From Candidatus Thorarchaeota archaeon (lineage in GTDB: Archaea > Asgardarchaeota > Thorarchaeia > Thorarchaeales > Thorarchaeaceae), in contig DXJO01000020.1 of NCBI GenBank assembly GCA_019057475.1, forward strand, positions 1 to 64,000: a DNA stretch of 64,000 bases, written 5' to 3'. The translations under genes were made by a program, and so were the position numbers. Under the pieces are notes generated by a model. It had not been told where the DNA came from and did no database searches. It saw nothing but the letters and a program-made list of their open reading frames with translations. Below are positions 1-8,218 of this stretch, one piece after another (positions within the stretch are counted from its first letter, which is position 1; each line of letters opens with the position of its first letter).

Positions 1-206
1 AAGTCATAGTGGTGGATGACTGCCATATCATAGGCCTGGTCGTACGACAGGGTCATGGTTTATCAATGGCAGTCCCACCCCTCCCTCTCCTTGTACCCGA
101 GTATTACACAACTTATGCAACAGAGCCCTTGTGGCTCGCATCAACTGGCTTCAATCTAATAGAAGATTCAACGTATTCCGTTTCATGTCAACGTCTTAAG
201 TTGATA

Positions 207-824
207 TCAATGGTAACGTCCGCGCTCTCGAATCTCATCTGCTCTTGAGAGGACTGCCTCTGCATCATCACCTGATATTTCGACATAACCCTCCATTGTG
301 GATTCCAGCATAATTTCTTGGAGGGCCCAATGTGTGGTTTCGTATGCACGCCGGAGAAGATGCATATCAACACCCTTCATCTCAATAGTGGCATTCTTCT
401 CTGCTAATCCAAAGTCTACAAGCCACATTTTGGATTGCATATCAACGACTGCATTGCTTGTTGTCGGATCCCCATGAACTATGTCGCTCATATGCATAAT
501 ACCAAGCAGTTTTCCGAATTCGTGGCAGAGCGTGGTAATTCTCTTCTTGCTCGAGGTATTAACGAGCTGTTTGAACTGCTGACCCTCGATGAAGTCCATT
601 AGAATTGAATGATTGCTGATGTCAATAGAGTGCACAGCTGGAGTAGGGACTCCCAGTGCGCGTACAAAGGTCAGCATCTTGCACTCCCTACTGGTTCGGG
701 ATGTTCTAAGCAGCTTGTCTATCTTATTGTGTACATAGGGCTTACTGTGTCGCCACTTAAGTGCAAGAGTCATGCCCCAGTATTCAACTATGTAAATCGC
801 AGATTCAGCCCCAAGTGTCAGCAA
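207..824 (-). CDS. bud32: Bud32 kinase/ATPase of the KEOPS complex
   Basis: Small atypical protein kinase (205 aa) that works in KEOPS with Kae1 to make the t6A37 modification of ANN-decoding tRNAs. The N-terminus (LTLGAESAIY) is the shortened glycine loop typical of the family. The catalytic loop HGDPTTSN lies at residues 117-124 (D119) and the metal-binding DFG at 137-139. The length matches stand-alone archaeal Bud32. The start is TTG, chosen because family homology begins there. It sits 8 nt after the kae1 stop, so the pair is co-transcribed. In some archaea the two are fused; here they are separate frames. Confidence 0.93.
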   Translation of the reverse strand: MLTLGAESAIYIVEYWGMTLALKWRHSKPYVHNKIDKLLRTSRTSRECKMLTFVRALGVPTPAVHSIDISNHSILMDFIEGQQFKQLVNTSSKKRITTLCHEFGKLLGIMHMSDIVHGDPTTSNAVVDMQSKMWLVDFGLAEKNATIEMKGVDMHLLRRAYETTHWALQEIMLESTMEGYVEISGDDAEAVLSRADEIRERGRYH

Positions 825-832
825 CTGTTTCT

Positions 833-1828
833 TCAGAATCTGCTCCTCCAGAGTATGTCCTGTTCATCCGTGCGCCACTTGGGCATCACATGCGAGTCAG
901 ATATAGGAAGTTCATCTCCAGCTTGATGCTGGAGAATGCCCGTCCAAGCAATCATTGCTCCTTGATCACCGGCAAGCGGTGGTGAAACTCTGTGAAAGCT
1001 GGCGCCATGACGTTCTGCTACACCTTCGAGAATTTCAGTAAGTCTGTTGTTGCAGGCCACTCCACCAGTAAGAAGAATTTCGTTCTTCTTCGTGTGAGCA
1101 ACTGCACGTTCTGCAACCTCAGCAAGCATCCCGAATGCCGTTTCTTGAATGCTGAAACATATGTCAGCAACAGGGACTCCTTCTAAATGGAGTTTCTTGG
1201 CGGCAGTCAACATCCCTGAATAGCTTAAGTCCATACCCTTGACCGAATAAGGAAGTTGGTAATACTCAACCCCGTCGGCAGCCGCATGTTCGATGGATGG
1301 GCCAGCGGGGAAACTCATGCCAATTGTACGACCGAAGACATCTAGCATATTGCCTAATGCCATGTCGAGCGTTTCGCCGAATGTTCTAAAACGTCCACCG
1401 GCAAAAGCTATGACTTGTGTATTTCCCCCCGACACGTATATTGTTACGGGGTCTTCAAATCCCGACTCAAGACAACCTATCTCAATGTGTGCTACACAGT
1501 GATTCACGCCGACAAGTGGAACTGTTAGTTTCTGTGCTAGCGTGCGTGCCATTGTTGCGGTGGTTCGCAGACAAGGTCCAAGTCCAGGACCTCTTGAGAA
1601 AGCAACAAGCTGAATATCGCTGTGACTGACTCCCGCATCCTTCAATGAACGCTTAATTATTCCGGGCCCTACGTCAGAATGATGGCGACTGGCCTCGCGT
1701 GGATGAATTCCTCCCTCAACAGGTGACAACATATGCCATATGTTGGAGAGAACTTTGCCCTCGCTGGAAACGACACCGGCTCCAAACGAATGTGCAGTTC
1801 CCTCCAATCCCAAGCATAGTAAGGACAT
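833..1828 (-). CDS. kae1: Kae1, tRNA N6-threonylcarbamoyltransferase (KEOPS)
   Basis: ASKHA-fold enzyme (331 aa) that transfers the threonylcarbamoyl group to A37 of tRNA. Visible signatures are the N-terminal LGLEGTAHSFG phosphate loop, the metal-binding histidines in NHCVAHIEIG (H110, H114) and the SGGNTQ loop near residue 133. Length and motifs are those of an intact Kae1. It starts with ATG and is first in the kae1-bud32 pair. It is divergent from lsm across a gap of about 140 bp that must hold both promoters. Confidence 0.96.
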   Translation of the reverse strand: MSLLCLGLEGTAHSFGAGVVSSEGKVLSNIWHMLSPVEGGIHPREASRHHSDVGPGIIKRSLKDAGVSHSDIQLVAFSRGPGLGPCLRTTATMARTLAQKLTVPLVGVNHCVAHIEIGCLESGFEDPVTIYVSGGNTQVIAFAGGRFRTFGETLDMALGNMLDVFGRTIGMSFPAGPSIEHAAADGVEYYQLPYSVKGMDLSYSGMLTAAKKLHLEGVPVADICFSIQETAFGMLAEVAERAVAHTKKNEILLTGGVACNNRLTEILEGVAERHGASFHRVSPPLAGDQGAMIAWTGILQHQAGDELPISDSHVMPKWRTDEQDILWRSRF

Positions 1829-1933
1829 GATCGTTCATTTCCACAAATGACTGTTCTTCGGGTAATTCCTAGTGTGAAATAGTCAGGCAAATACTCTTTC
1901 GTTGCAACTGTTCCACCTTCTGAGAGCAAAGGG

Positions 1934-1941
1934 TTTATAAT
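1934..1941 (+). promoter_or_regulatory. TATA box of the lsm gene
   Basis: TTTATAAT preceded by a purine-rich stretch (BRE-like) lies about 30 bp before the GTG start of lsm, the right spacing for an archaeal promoter with almost no leader. The motif is nearly symmetrical, so it could also contribute to the divergent kae1 promoter. Confidence 0.5.
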
Positions 1942-1969
1942 CGCCGCTCAGGGCACCCCCAATGAGGAA

Positions 1970-2206
1970 GTGCTAGTGTCCACAGAAAATAGCCCAATTA
2001 AGGCTCTGGAGCAACGCCTTAGCGACATGGTTTCAATCAAACTCAAAGACGAGCGCATCTTCCGCGGACGCCTTACAAGGTGTGATCAGTATATGAATCT
2101 GACACTTGGAGATGCCGAGGAGCTTGAGAATGACGAAACGAAAGCGAAATACGGGTCAATTCTGATTAGAGGAAACAACATCCTTTGGATTCAAATTCCT
2201 GAGTGA
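1970..2206 (+). CDS. LSm (Sm-like) RNA-binding protein
   Basis: A 78-aa Sm-fold protein. The Sm1 motif is visible around SIKLKDERIFRGRL followed by DQYMNLTL, and the Sm2 motif as ILIRGNNIL near the C-terminus. Archaeal LSm proteins form homoheptameric rings that bind U-rich RNA and take part in RNA processing and tRNA maturation. The start is GTG; a second in-frame GTG two codons later is an alternative. It is a single-gene unit between divergent kae1 and the convergent DUF460 gene. Confidence 0.92.
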   Translation: MLVSTENSPIKALEQRLSDMVSIKLKDERIFRGRLTRCDQYMNLTLGDAEELENDETKAKYGSILIRGNNILWIQIPE

Positions 2207-2226
2207 GTAGGTTACACGCTCAGTGA

Positions 2227-4257
2227 CTAGCGCTCAGTTTCGCGCCTGTACTTTTCAACTATAGCCACAAGGCGGTCTTCACCTTTTATCCGCGCTTGTT
2301 CTTGAACGCGTTTCATGAATTCTTGGAACTGGTGCTCGAATTTCTTTTTGTTAACGAAAGCAAACTCATCTACTCTCTTCAGCTCGACTTCTTTCGCATC
2401 AATGACTGGTATTAGAGCGTCAACAAGCTCCGCCCTTGCAAGATGAGAAAGGGGCGTGTCAATGATGATTGCTCGAATCTCGCGGTCAATCAGCATTCGT
2501 GCAGTAGTTGGTCCACCCCCGCTCGCGTCTTCAAAGAGGATTATGTCGCCGTGTTTCAGGGTAGCAACCTTACTAGTGTACTCCTCGATGGATTCTTGCG
2601 TAAACTTCTCAAGGGCTTTCACTGCCAGCATATCACCACGCATCTCGAGATGCTTGACGCCCCTAAGCTGCGTCAAACGGCTTCGAAGATTCCGCAGTTG
2701 TTTGCGGAGTGTTTCAGTATCTCGTTGAGACTGCTTCAATTCTGACTGCTTCTTAACTACCTCACGGTCGCGTTTGATATTCCAGTGATTCTTCTGAGTG
2801 ACTATATCAAGGCTGTATGTCAACTCGCTCTCTCTGAACTTCAAGAACTCGACTAGGCGCTCTAGATCCTCTACTCTATCTTCAAAAAGCCTGTTCTCTG
2901 CTCGAAGAGCATCTAGCTTGGAACGAATTGTATCAAACCGTTCCTGAGTTAATTCTTCTTCAGGGACATCAGGTTCAGGTTCGATATCGATTGTCTCTGA
3001 TTCCTCTTGAATCAGACTTGAGATAGCCTCATTCATAGACATGCCCTTGAGAATCAAGGCTTTGAGATGAGATTGGTCGACAGCAATCTGCTCCTCGCGC
3101 ACCTTATGCTCTATTTGCTGAAACTTTGGCAGCATGCTCCTGTATGCGTAAACTGCAGCAGTCAATGCGTCACGTTCGTGCGCATTTCTGATTCGAACAT
3201 CGGATAACTCTCGTGCTAGCTCCTGCTTATCTGCTACAGGAATCGGTCGGCTAGGAGCGTATATCTTAGCGTTCACTGTCTTGCCAATCTTTTCGACAAA
3301 GTGAGGAATGCGAGGGACATCTGTAGCCACCATCACTGGGATTCCGTGTTCATACACCAAGCGTATGATGTCAGCCCTGGTGAAACTCTTCCTACTCTTA
3401 AGAAGGTGGACGCGACCATCGAGTGACAAAAGGCAAATTGCGGCGGTCGTACCTGGATCGATGCCCAAGATGAAGAATCTAGGTTGAAGTTGGGTAGAAA
3501 TAGGACCAGACTCTAGTGGAACGAATTCGGTCCGTTTTCTCACAGGTGAAATTATGACATTAAAATCCCCCCCGCGCTTGCGCTCAACAAGGCGATTAAT
3601 AGCTGGCAAGGGAGCATACGCGACTATTCGGGAACTGGCATAACCGAAGTCTGAGCGTCGGATATCAATATCGTACTCGATGCCTGCTGTCTTGAGTTGG
3701 GATTCAATAAAACGGGTCATTTGTTGGACCTCAGAGTGGATTTTCCTGCGGTATCGATTCGCACTCTGCCCCCCTTTGCCCATCTTCCGTCCGCGTGTCA
3801 CCTTGATTTCTGTTTGTTCGCCAAAGCACTCTAAGCTGTGTCCGACTCCTAGCCACGCAAGATGTGCTGCAAGCCGGGCGGATTCGAGTGGAGTTGGCTT
3901 CCCGCGAATACTGAGTCCATGTCGCTTGGCAAGTCTCTTGAGCGCAACTTGACGTGGAGGAACGCCCGTAACCTGAACAAGACGAGTTTCATGAGGCAAT
4001 TTTTCAACCAACTTGAACAAGGATTTGCTGTCAGGTATTATCTCGAAAATGTTGTCTGTGCAGAGCCACTTGGGGCTAATCTCCCGGGTTAGCTTCAACA
4101 AGTTAGTGCGTGATATCTCCGGGTATTCGCTCAATATTGCTCCATTTCTCATTGTCACACAGGCAAACTTTGGAGCTGTCTTCGAGCGAGGACTCTTGGA
4201 GGGAAGTATGTCGAACCCCATTACGAAAACGCTGTCATCGCCCATGAGGCTTAGCAC
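2227..4257 (-). CDS. DUF460 / COG2433 RNase H-fold protein with coiled coil
   Basis: A 676-aa conserved archaeal protein of unknown function. The N-terminal third is a DUF460-type region. A second RNase H-like segment begins at ILGIDPGTT (about residue 266) and carries conserved acidic residues. Residues of about 430-560 form a long charged coiled coil, followed by a small alpha/beta domain that may bind a nucleotide. A TATA-like CTTATA at 4282-4289 on this strand suits leaderless translation from GTG at 4257; ATG at 4245 is the alternative start. The fold suggests nucleic-acid metabolism, but no activity can be assigned. Confidence 0.85.
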   Translation of the reverse strand: MLSLMGDDSVFVMGFDILPSKSPRSKTAPKFACVTMRNGAILSEYPEISRTNLLKLTREISPKWLCTDNIFEIIPDSKSLFKLVEKLPHETRLVQVTGVPPRQVALKRLAKRHGLSIRGKPTPLESARLAAHLAWLGVGHSLECFGEQTEIKVTRGRKMGKGGQSANRYRRKIHSEVQQMTRFIESQLKTAGIEYDIDIRRSDFGYASSRIVAYAPLPAINRLVERKRGGDFNVIISPVRKRTEFVPLESGPISTQLQPRFFILGIDPGTTAAICLLSLDGRVHLLKSRKSFTRADIIRLVYEHGIPVMVATDVPRIPHFVEKIGKTVNAKIYAPSRPIPVADKQELARELSDVRIRNAHERDALTAAVYAYRSMLPKFQQIEHKVREEQIAVDQSHLKALILKGMSMNEAISSLIQEESETIDIEPEPDVPEEELTQERFDTIRSKLDALRAENRLFEDRVEDLERLVEFLKFRESELTYSLDIVTQKNHWNIKRDREVVKKQSELKQSQRDTETLRKQLRNLRSRLTQLRGVKHLEMRGDMLAVKALEKFTQESIEEYTSKVATLKHGDIILFEDASGGGPTTARMLIDREIRAIIIDTPLSHLARAELVDALIPVIDAKEVELKRVDEFAFVNKKKFEHQFQEFMKRVQEQARIKGEDRLVAIVEKYRRETER

Positions 4258-4556
4258 TCAGAATATCCTTCTTGAGGTTTGGCTATAAGAGTTGACATCG
4301 ATTCAAGACCGTACGAATCAATCCAAACAGATGATGGCGAATGAAACCTCTGCTCGCATTGTATGTCTATTGGATGTGCATGGTAGATGCAACACTGGGC
4401 AGGGGACAGATGGAATACAGAGGATGCGAGTAGTTGAGTTCGTTCAAATGCTGAAATGATAGGCATTATAATAAGCGAGTGTTTTAATGAGCCCGTATCA
4501 ATACAATTATTAAAGACACGATTAAGAAATGTGCCAATTCAACTGAGGTGTAACAA
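4258..4556. other. Intergenic region with divergent promoters
   Basis: About 300 bp between the DUF460 gene and the small ArsR-like gene. It holds the DUF460 promoter near 4285 and AT-rich stretches near 4466-4475 and 4504-4515 that could be TATA boxes for the rightward gene. An open frame on the minus strand (4251-4466) has no recognisable protein character. No RNA gene was found. Confidence 0.5.
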
Positions 4557-4835
4557 CTGTCAGAATCACTAGAGATAAGCAATGACCACGAGATACTACG
4601 CATTGGACGTGCCCTTTCATCAGGCACTCGCCTGAAAATACTAAAGCTCCTGCTTCAGGGAGAAAAAGACGTTACACGGGTTGCTAGGCATCTTGGCGGA
4701 ACGGAGGCCAATGCCAGTGCACAGATTAAGATCCTGCAAGAGGCAGGTCTACTTTCGTGCAGGTACGAACCCGGTCAGCATGGTTTGAGGAAAATTTCAA
4801 GAACCAAGATTAATCGCATCCTTATCGATTTGTAA
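4557..4835 (+). CDS. ArsR-like winged-helix regulator, probable CTG start
   Basis: A 92-aa protein with a clear ArsR-type helix-turn-helix: SSGTRLKILKLL, then DVTRVARHLGGTEANASAQI and LQEAGLL. The frame opens after TAA at 4551 and has no ATG, GTG or TTG before the conserved domain. The only near-cognate codon is CTG at 4557, preceded at 6-nt spacing by a strong Shine-Dalgarno sequence, GAGGTG (4545-4550). I therefore propose a CTG start. The gene ends 26 bp before the convergent 199-aa gene. Its target is unknown. The coding call rests on the uninterrupted, family-like translation. Confidence 0.75.
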   Translation: MSESLEISNDHEILRIGRALSSGTRLKILKLLLQGEKDVTRVARHLGGTEANASAQIKILQEAGLLSCRYEPGQHGLRKISRTKINRILIDL

Positions 4836-4861
4836 CTACTGGCGGATCAAAGCTGGACATG

Positions 4862-5461
4862 TCATGTGCTCAGTGCTGCTTTCCAGCGGCGAATGCGCGT
4901 TAGTATGTTATCACGTTCCTCTGGACGGATGGTTCTCTTTTCTCGTGCCTTCAGAAATTTCAACACAATATCCATATCACTCGCCACTTTATTGAGTGAT
5001 GTTTCATCGCTGAATAGATAGTCTTTGGCTGCTTGGAGATATTCAGCTAGGACTTCTGCAGGTGCCTCACCGGTACGCAGCTCGTGCGTGATTGGATCCA
5101 AGACACGTGCAACACGAGCATCTGAGATTGGTGGATGCTTTTCGGAATTTGACTCTCCGGTTTCTGGTGTATCGATAACTGCAGAAACAATTGTAGGCGA
5201 AGTGGGTTTTTCAGTACGCTCCTCCACAGATTGATCAAGCGATGATGTGTCAGGGGAAGGGGGCGTCAAGGGAGCGATTGGCGCCTTTGGTTTCTTAACT
5301 TCAGTGAACAATTGAACTGCTGAGGAGGTTGTACCAACAAGCTCGTCATCGATAAGATTCAAACGGCGTCGCAATTCACGAAGCTGGTCGAACATCTCGA
5401 CCATTCCGGCCTGCAACGAGTCGATTAGTCGACGGATTTCATCTCTGTCTTCATCAGCCAC
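4862..5461 (-). CDS. Coiled-coil protein of unknown function at the end of the herA-nurA operon
   Basis: A 199-aa protein I do not recognise. Residues 1-45 form a charged heptad helix (coiled coil). About 55-115 is a Pro/Ser/Thr-rich disordered linker. From about 118 to the end it is a helical domain rich in Asp, Arg and Lys. It starts with GTG and lies 73 nt downstream of herA on the same strand, so it is probably the last gene of the Roadblock-to-HerA transcription unit. The layout of oligomerising helix, flexible tether and basic helical domain would suit an adaptor, but that is inference. Confidence 0.75.
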   Translation of the reverse strand: MADEDRDEIRRLIDSLQAGMVEMFDQLRELRRRLNLIDDELVGTTSSAVQLFTEVKKPKAPIAPLTPPSPDTSSLDQSVEERTEKPTSPTIVSAVIDTPETGESNSEKHPPISDARVARVLDPITHELRTGEAPAEVLAEYLQAAKDYLFSDETSLNKVASDMDIVLKFLKAREKRTIRPEERDNILTRIRRWKAALST

Positions 5462-5534
5462 TTAGGTTGCACTCCCAATATTCGCAATCACAGTTTATCC
5501 GGCATGACACTCCAAAAAAGGTTTTTCCGGACTT

Positions 5535-7058
5535 CTATCTGTCCGCCTTCTTGATTGCGCGAAGCAAGTCGTGTGTGGACTCGCGCGGCTCGAAATGGCG
5601 TTTGCGAACCTTCACGAAAGTGGGGACAGAAACGGTTTCACCCACAAATAGAGCTTCTCCAACTTCAAGCGTTGTGATTGCCTCCAATGATGGACGGTCA
5701 ATGCCTTCACTACTTCGACCAATGTGTTCAAGGTCATAGGGATTGGTGCATCTGAGTATTGCCTGATTGGTGCATTGACTCAAGACTGTGGTCGATAGCT
5801 TCACCGGGCGCTGTGAAATCAAGCACAACATTGCAAAGAACTTTCGTCCTTCGCGTGCTATTGTTTCGATCCGTGTCTTTGGAAGTGCAAGTTCATGTCG
5901 GCTTTCAGGGCAGAATTGATGAGCTTCCTCGAGAACCAACAGAAATGGCGGTATCCTCCCTTGTCGTCTCAAATAGAGAAGTTCGCTAGCAAGATGTGAA
6001 ACGATAATCTGCTTCTTCTTAAGCGAAACAAAGTCGCTCAAATCAATAATGGTAAGCTTGCCAGGCCGAATGATTTCCATTAGATCTGGTACTGACTCTC
6101 GCCCGAAGAGACCGGTGTCATCTAGACCAACTAGCCAGCTTACCAACGCATCACGAGTGTTCTTGCTAATCGTTTCATCATCCTTCACATGAGTGATGAG
6201 TTCTCGAAGAGTGTAGCCACTATCCGAACTTTCTCTCATTTCCGAAACAACCCGTCGTAAATCACGGACCTGAACTGCGCTCATGTCAGCCACGAGTGAC
6301 CTCAACGCTTCAGCAGACAGGTTCTGGGCAGGAATCTGGATATGTGACGCACGGATGTGTTCAACCTCAAACTGAGCGTCTGGCACGCTCAAGTCGTTTG
6401 CCGTTATGTCCTTCAAGTATTCGTACTCGCCGTGAACATCAACGATTACTACAGCAAGACGACCGTTATCCTTCGTACGTGAGAGTATCTCCTCAAGAAG
6501 CACTGATACGAAGTACGATTTGCCGGCGCCACTCATTGCCAAGATTGCCAGATGCTTCGACAGGAGTCTATCGAGCGATGGAGTGAATTCAAGTTCGTGG
6601 TGGCCAAGGTGGCCCAGTCTAAGACCGCTTTTCGTATCAAGCCTCAGGAAGGCAGAAAGTATCGCCTCATCAACCCTTCGGACCACAGCTCCCGGCGAAA
6701 CCGTGAAGTATGGTCTGACCGTTCGGTTACCAGTCCAAAACCCCAGAACACGTGCTTCTGCAACTGTATATTGCCAGCGATCTGTGGGGAATATCGAACG
6801 CAGAGGTTCGCCTCGCGATTGATACTCTTTCACAGCCTCGGCATGCTGATAGTAACGATTTATTTTCACAATGTTCTGAACTCTTGCGATAATTGTTCCA
6901 TTCTCTGTCACAACAGAAACAAACTCCCCTCGTCGAACCACAATCTCATTGGAGCTACCCTCTGTCACGAATGAGAACTCTAGGACATTCGGGCCATCTC
7001 CTGTGCAAACAACTGTTCCCAGTCTACTTGATTGATAATCTTCTTTCAACACATTCAT
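5535..7058 (-). CDS. herA: HerA bipolar DNA helicase
   Basis: Hexameric FtsK/VirB4-superfamily ATPase (507 aa) that drives DNA end resection with NurA, acting beside Mre11-Rad50. An N-terminal HAS-type beta-barrel covers about residues 1-110. Walker A is MSGAGKS (about 175-181) and Walker B LLVLEEAH lies near residue 380. A C-terminal Ser/Arg-rich segment carries the arginine finger. The ATG overlaps the nurA stop (ATGA), so the two are translationally coupled in the usual partner order. Confidence 0.95.
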   Translation of the reverse strand: MNVLKEDYQSSRLGTVVCTGDGPNVLEFSFVTEGSSNEIVVRRGEFVSVVTENGTIIARVQNIVKINRYYQHAEAVKEYQSRGEPLRSIFPTDRWQYTVAEARVLGFWTGNRTVRPYFTVSPGAVVRRVDEAILSAFLRLDTKSGLRLGHLGHHELEFTPSLDRLLSKHLAILAMSGAGKSYFVSVLLEEILSRTKDNGRLAVVIVDVHGEYEYLKDITANDLSVPDAQFEVEHIRASHIQIPAQNLSAEALRSLVADMSAVQVRDLRRVVSEMRESSDSGYTLRELITHVKDDETISKNTRDALVSWLVGLDDTGLFGRESVPDLMEIIRPGKLTIIDLSDFVSLKKKQIIVSHLASELLYLRRQGRIPPFLLVLEEAHQFCPESRHELALPKTRIETIAREGRKFFAMLCLISQRPVKLSTTVLSQCTNQAILRCTNPYDLEHIGRSSEGIDRPSLEAITTLEVGEALFVGETVSVPTFVKVRKRHFEPRESTHDLLRAIKKADR

Positions 7059-8218
7059 CCTCCACTAAACGGATTTCTAGACCGTCTCTTTTCGAGAGCT
7101 GTGTATGTAAGTCCTGATAATGCCATTAAACGATCTATAATCAACTGAGCTTCGTGGCCTGTAATCCGTGCTCGTGCGTCAGCCTCTAGGATCGGAGTGG
7201 GAATGCCATACTCGGGATGCTGCCAAGACAGAGGAAGAATCGCTGAAAGTGCCCTATCCAATTCCTTGGCGTCTTTGCTGTCTTGGTCCATGAGGACCTC
7301 AATCCTCAATGGTAAATCATCCCGGGCCGTCTTGAGATATGTGACCCAAATCGATGATGACCAAATGGCTAGCTCATCACTCGCCGAATTCACATTATGT
7401 GTTAGTTCTGACGAGTACCTGAAAGCAAAGGTTCTTTCACCCGGCTCCAGGAACGTATCAAGGAGGTCACAGTCCCTCGAGACCTTGAGAAGCCAACGAT
7501 AGTCGACGTCTTGCATGAGTTCGAAGATAGACGAATCCCGAATAATGTGTGGGAGCACCTCGCCTAGTACTTGGACCATCCGCGTGGAGCGGCTGTCTTT
7601 CACTATCCCGACTAGAGTTGTTCTCTTCTTTCGGGACTTGTGATACAGCTGCCTGTAGAGAGCCATAACTTCCTGGAACTTCGCAAACGCGGTCGATCCA
7701 CGCTGTGGACGATCTCTCGGATGATAAAAGAGACTTCCGTCAACAAGAATAAGATCTGTGTGGAATTCGTCGAGCACGGAGATTGTTGCTTCAAGCTCAG
7801 TCGCAACTCGTTCAAGAGAGGCTAGCTGGTCCAGCTCAAGGCTTGGCAGTGCGAGTAGCACAGGTGTGACTTTTGGCTCTGGAAAGGCTTCGGGGTAAAA
7901 CTCCACAACAGGACCGTCTTCGCGTCCGAACTGGAATATGACTGCAACTGCGCGAGTGAGGAGAATATCCATTGATCTGAAACGCTTCCGGACCAACCCG
8001 CCATCAATTCCAGCAATTCTGAGACCGGAGAGGCTTGTTGCTTCTAGCTTCGTCAGCAGAGAGGTTTCCATTGTATCAGTTACTATTGCGGGAAACCTTG
8101 AGAGGTCTATGTCTCCCTTTATCTTCTTCATGACCGCACCGAATCTGTTGCGGGCGGTTTCGACCCGATCTATCTCTTCAACAAGCTTGGATAGAGCGTG
8201 GTCGAGCCGTTTGTCCAC
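7055..8218 (-). CDS. nurA: NurA 5'-3' nuclease
   Basis: A 387-aa nuclease with an RNase H-like fold. Metal-binding aspartates are visible in IAGIDGGLVRK (D72) and LILVDGSLFY (D160), and a C-terminal basic/aromatic part ends just before herA. NurA works inside the HerA ring to resect double-strand breaks. The start is GTG, overlapping the pyrG stop by one base (TAGTG); the stop overlaps the herA ATG. Coupling to a CTP synthase gene is unusual and is discussed in the findings. Confidence 0.94.
   Translation of the reverse strand: MDKRLDHALSKLVEEIDRVETARNRFGAVMKKIKGDIDLSRFPAIVTDTMETSLLTKLEATSLSGLRIAGIDGGLVRKRFRSMDILLTRAVAVIFQFGREDGPVVEFYPEAFPEPKVTPVLLALPSLELDQLASLERVATELEATISVLDEFHTDLILVDGSLFYHPRDRPQRGSTAFAKFQEVMALYRQLYHKSRKKRTTLVGIVKDSRSTRMVQVLGEVLPHIIRDSSIFELMQDVDYRWLLKVSRDCDLLDTFLEPGERTFAFRYSSELTHNVNSASDELAIWSSSIWVTYLKTARDDLPLRIEVLMDQDSKDAKELDRALSAILPLSWQHPEYGIPTPILEADARARITGHEAQLIIDRLMALSGLTYTALEKRRSRNPFSGG

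Noticed and set aside
3-248. Open plus-strand frame from the window edge, as a 3' fragment of a gene
   Set aside because: No recognisable family, and its last 40 bp are antisense to bud32. It may be real but cannot be supported from this fragment.
4251-4466. 71-codon minus-strand frame upstream of the DUF460 gene
   Set aside because: Overlaps the DUF460 start and promoter; no protein-like pattern.
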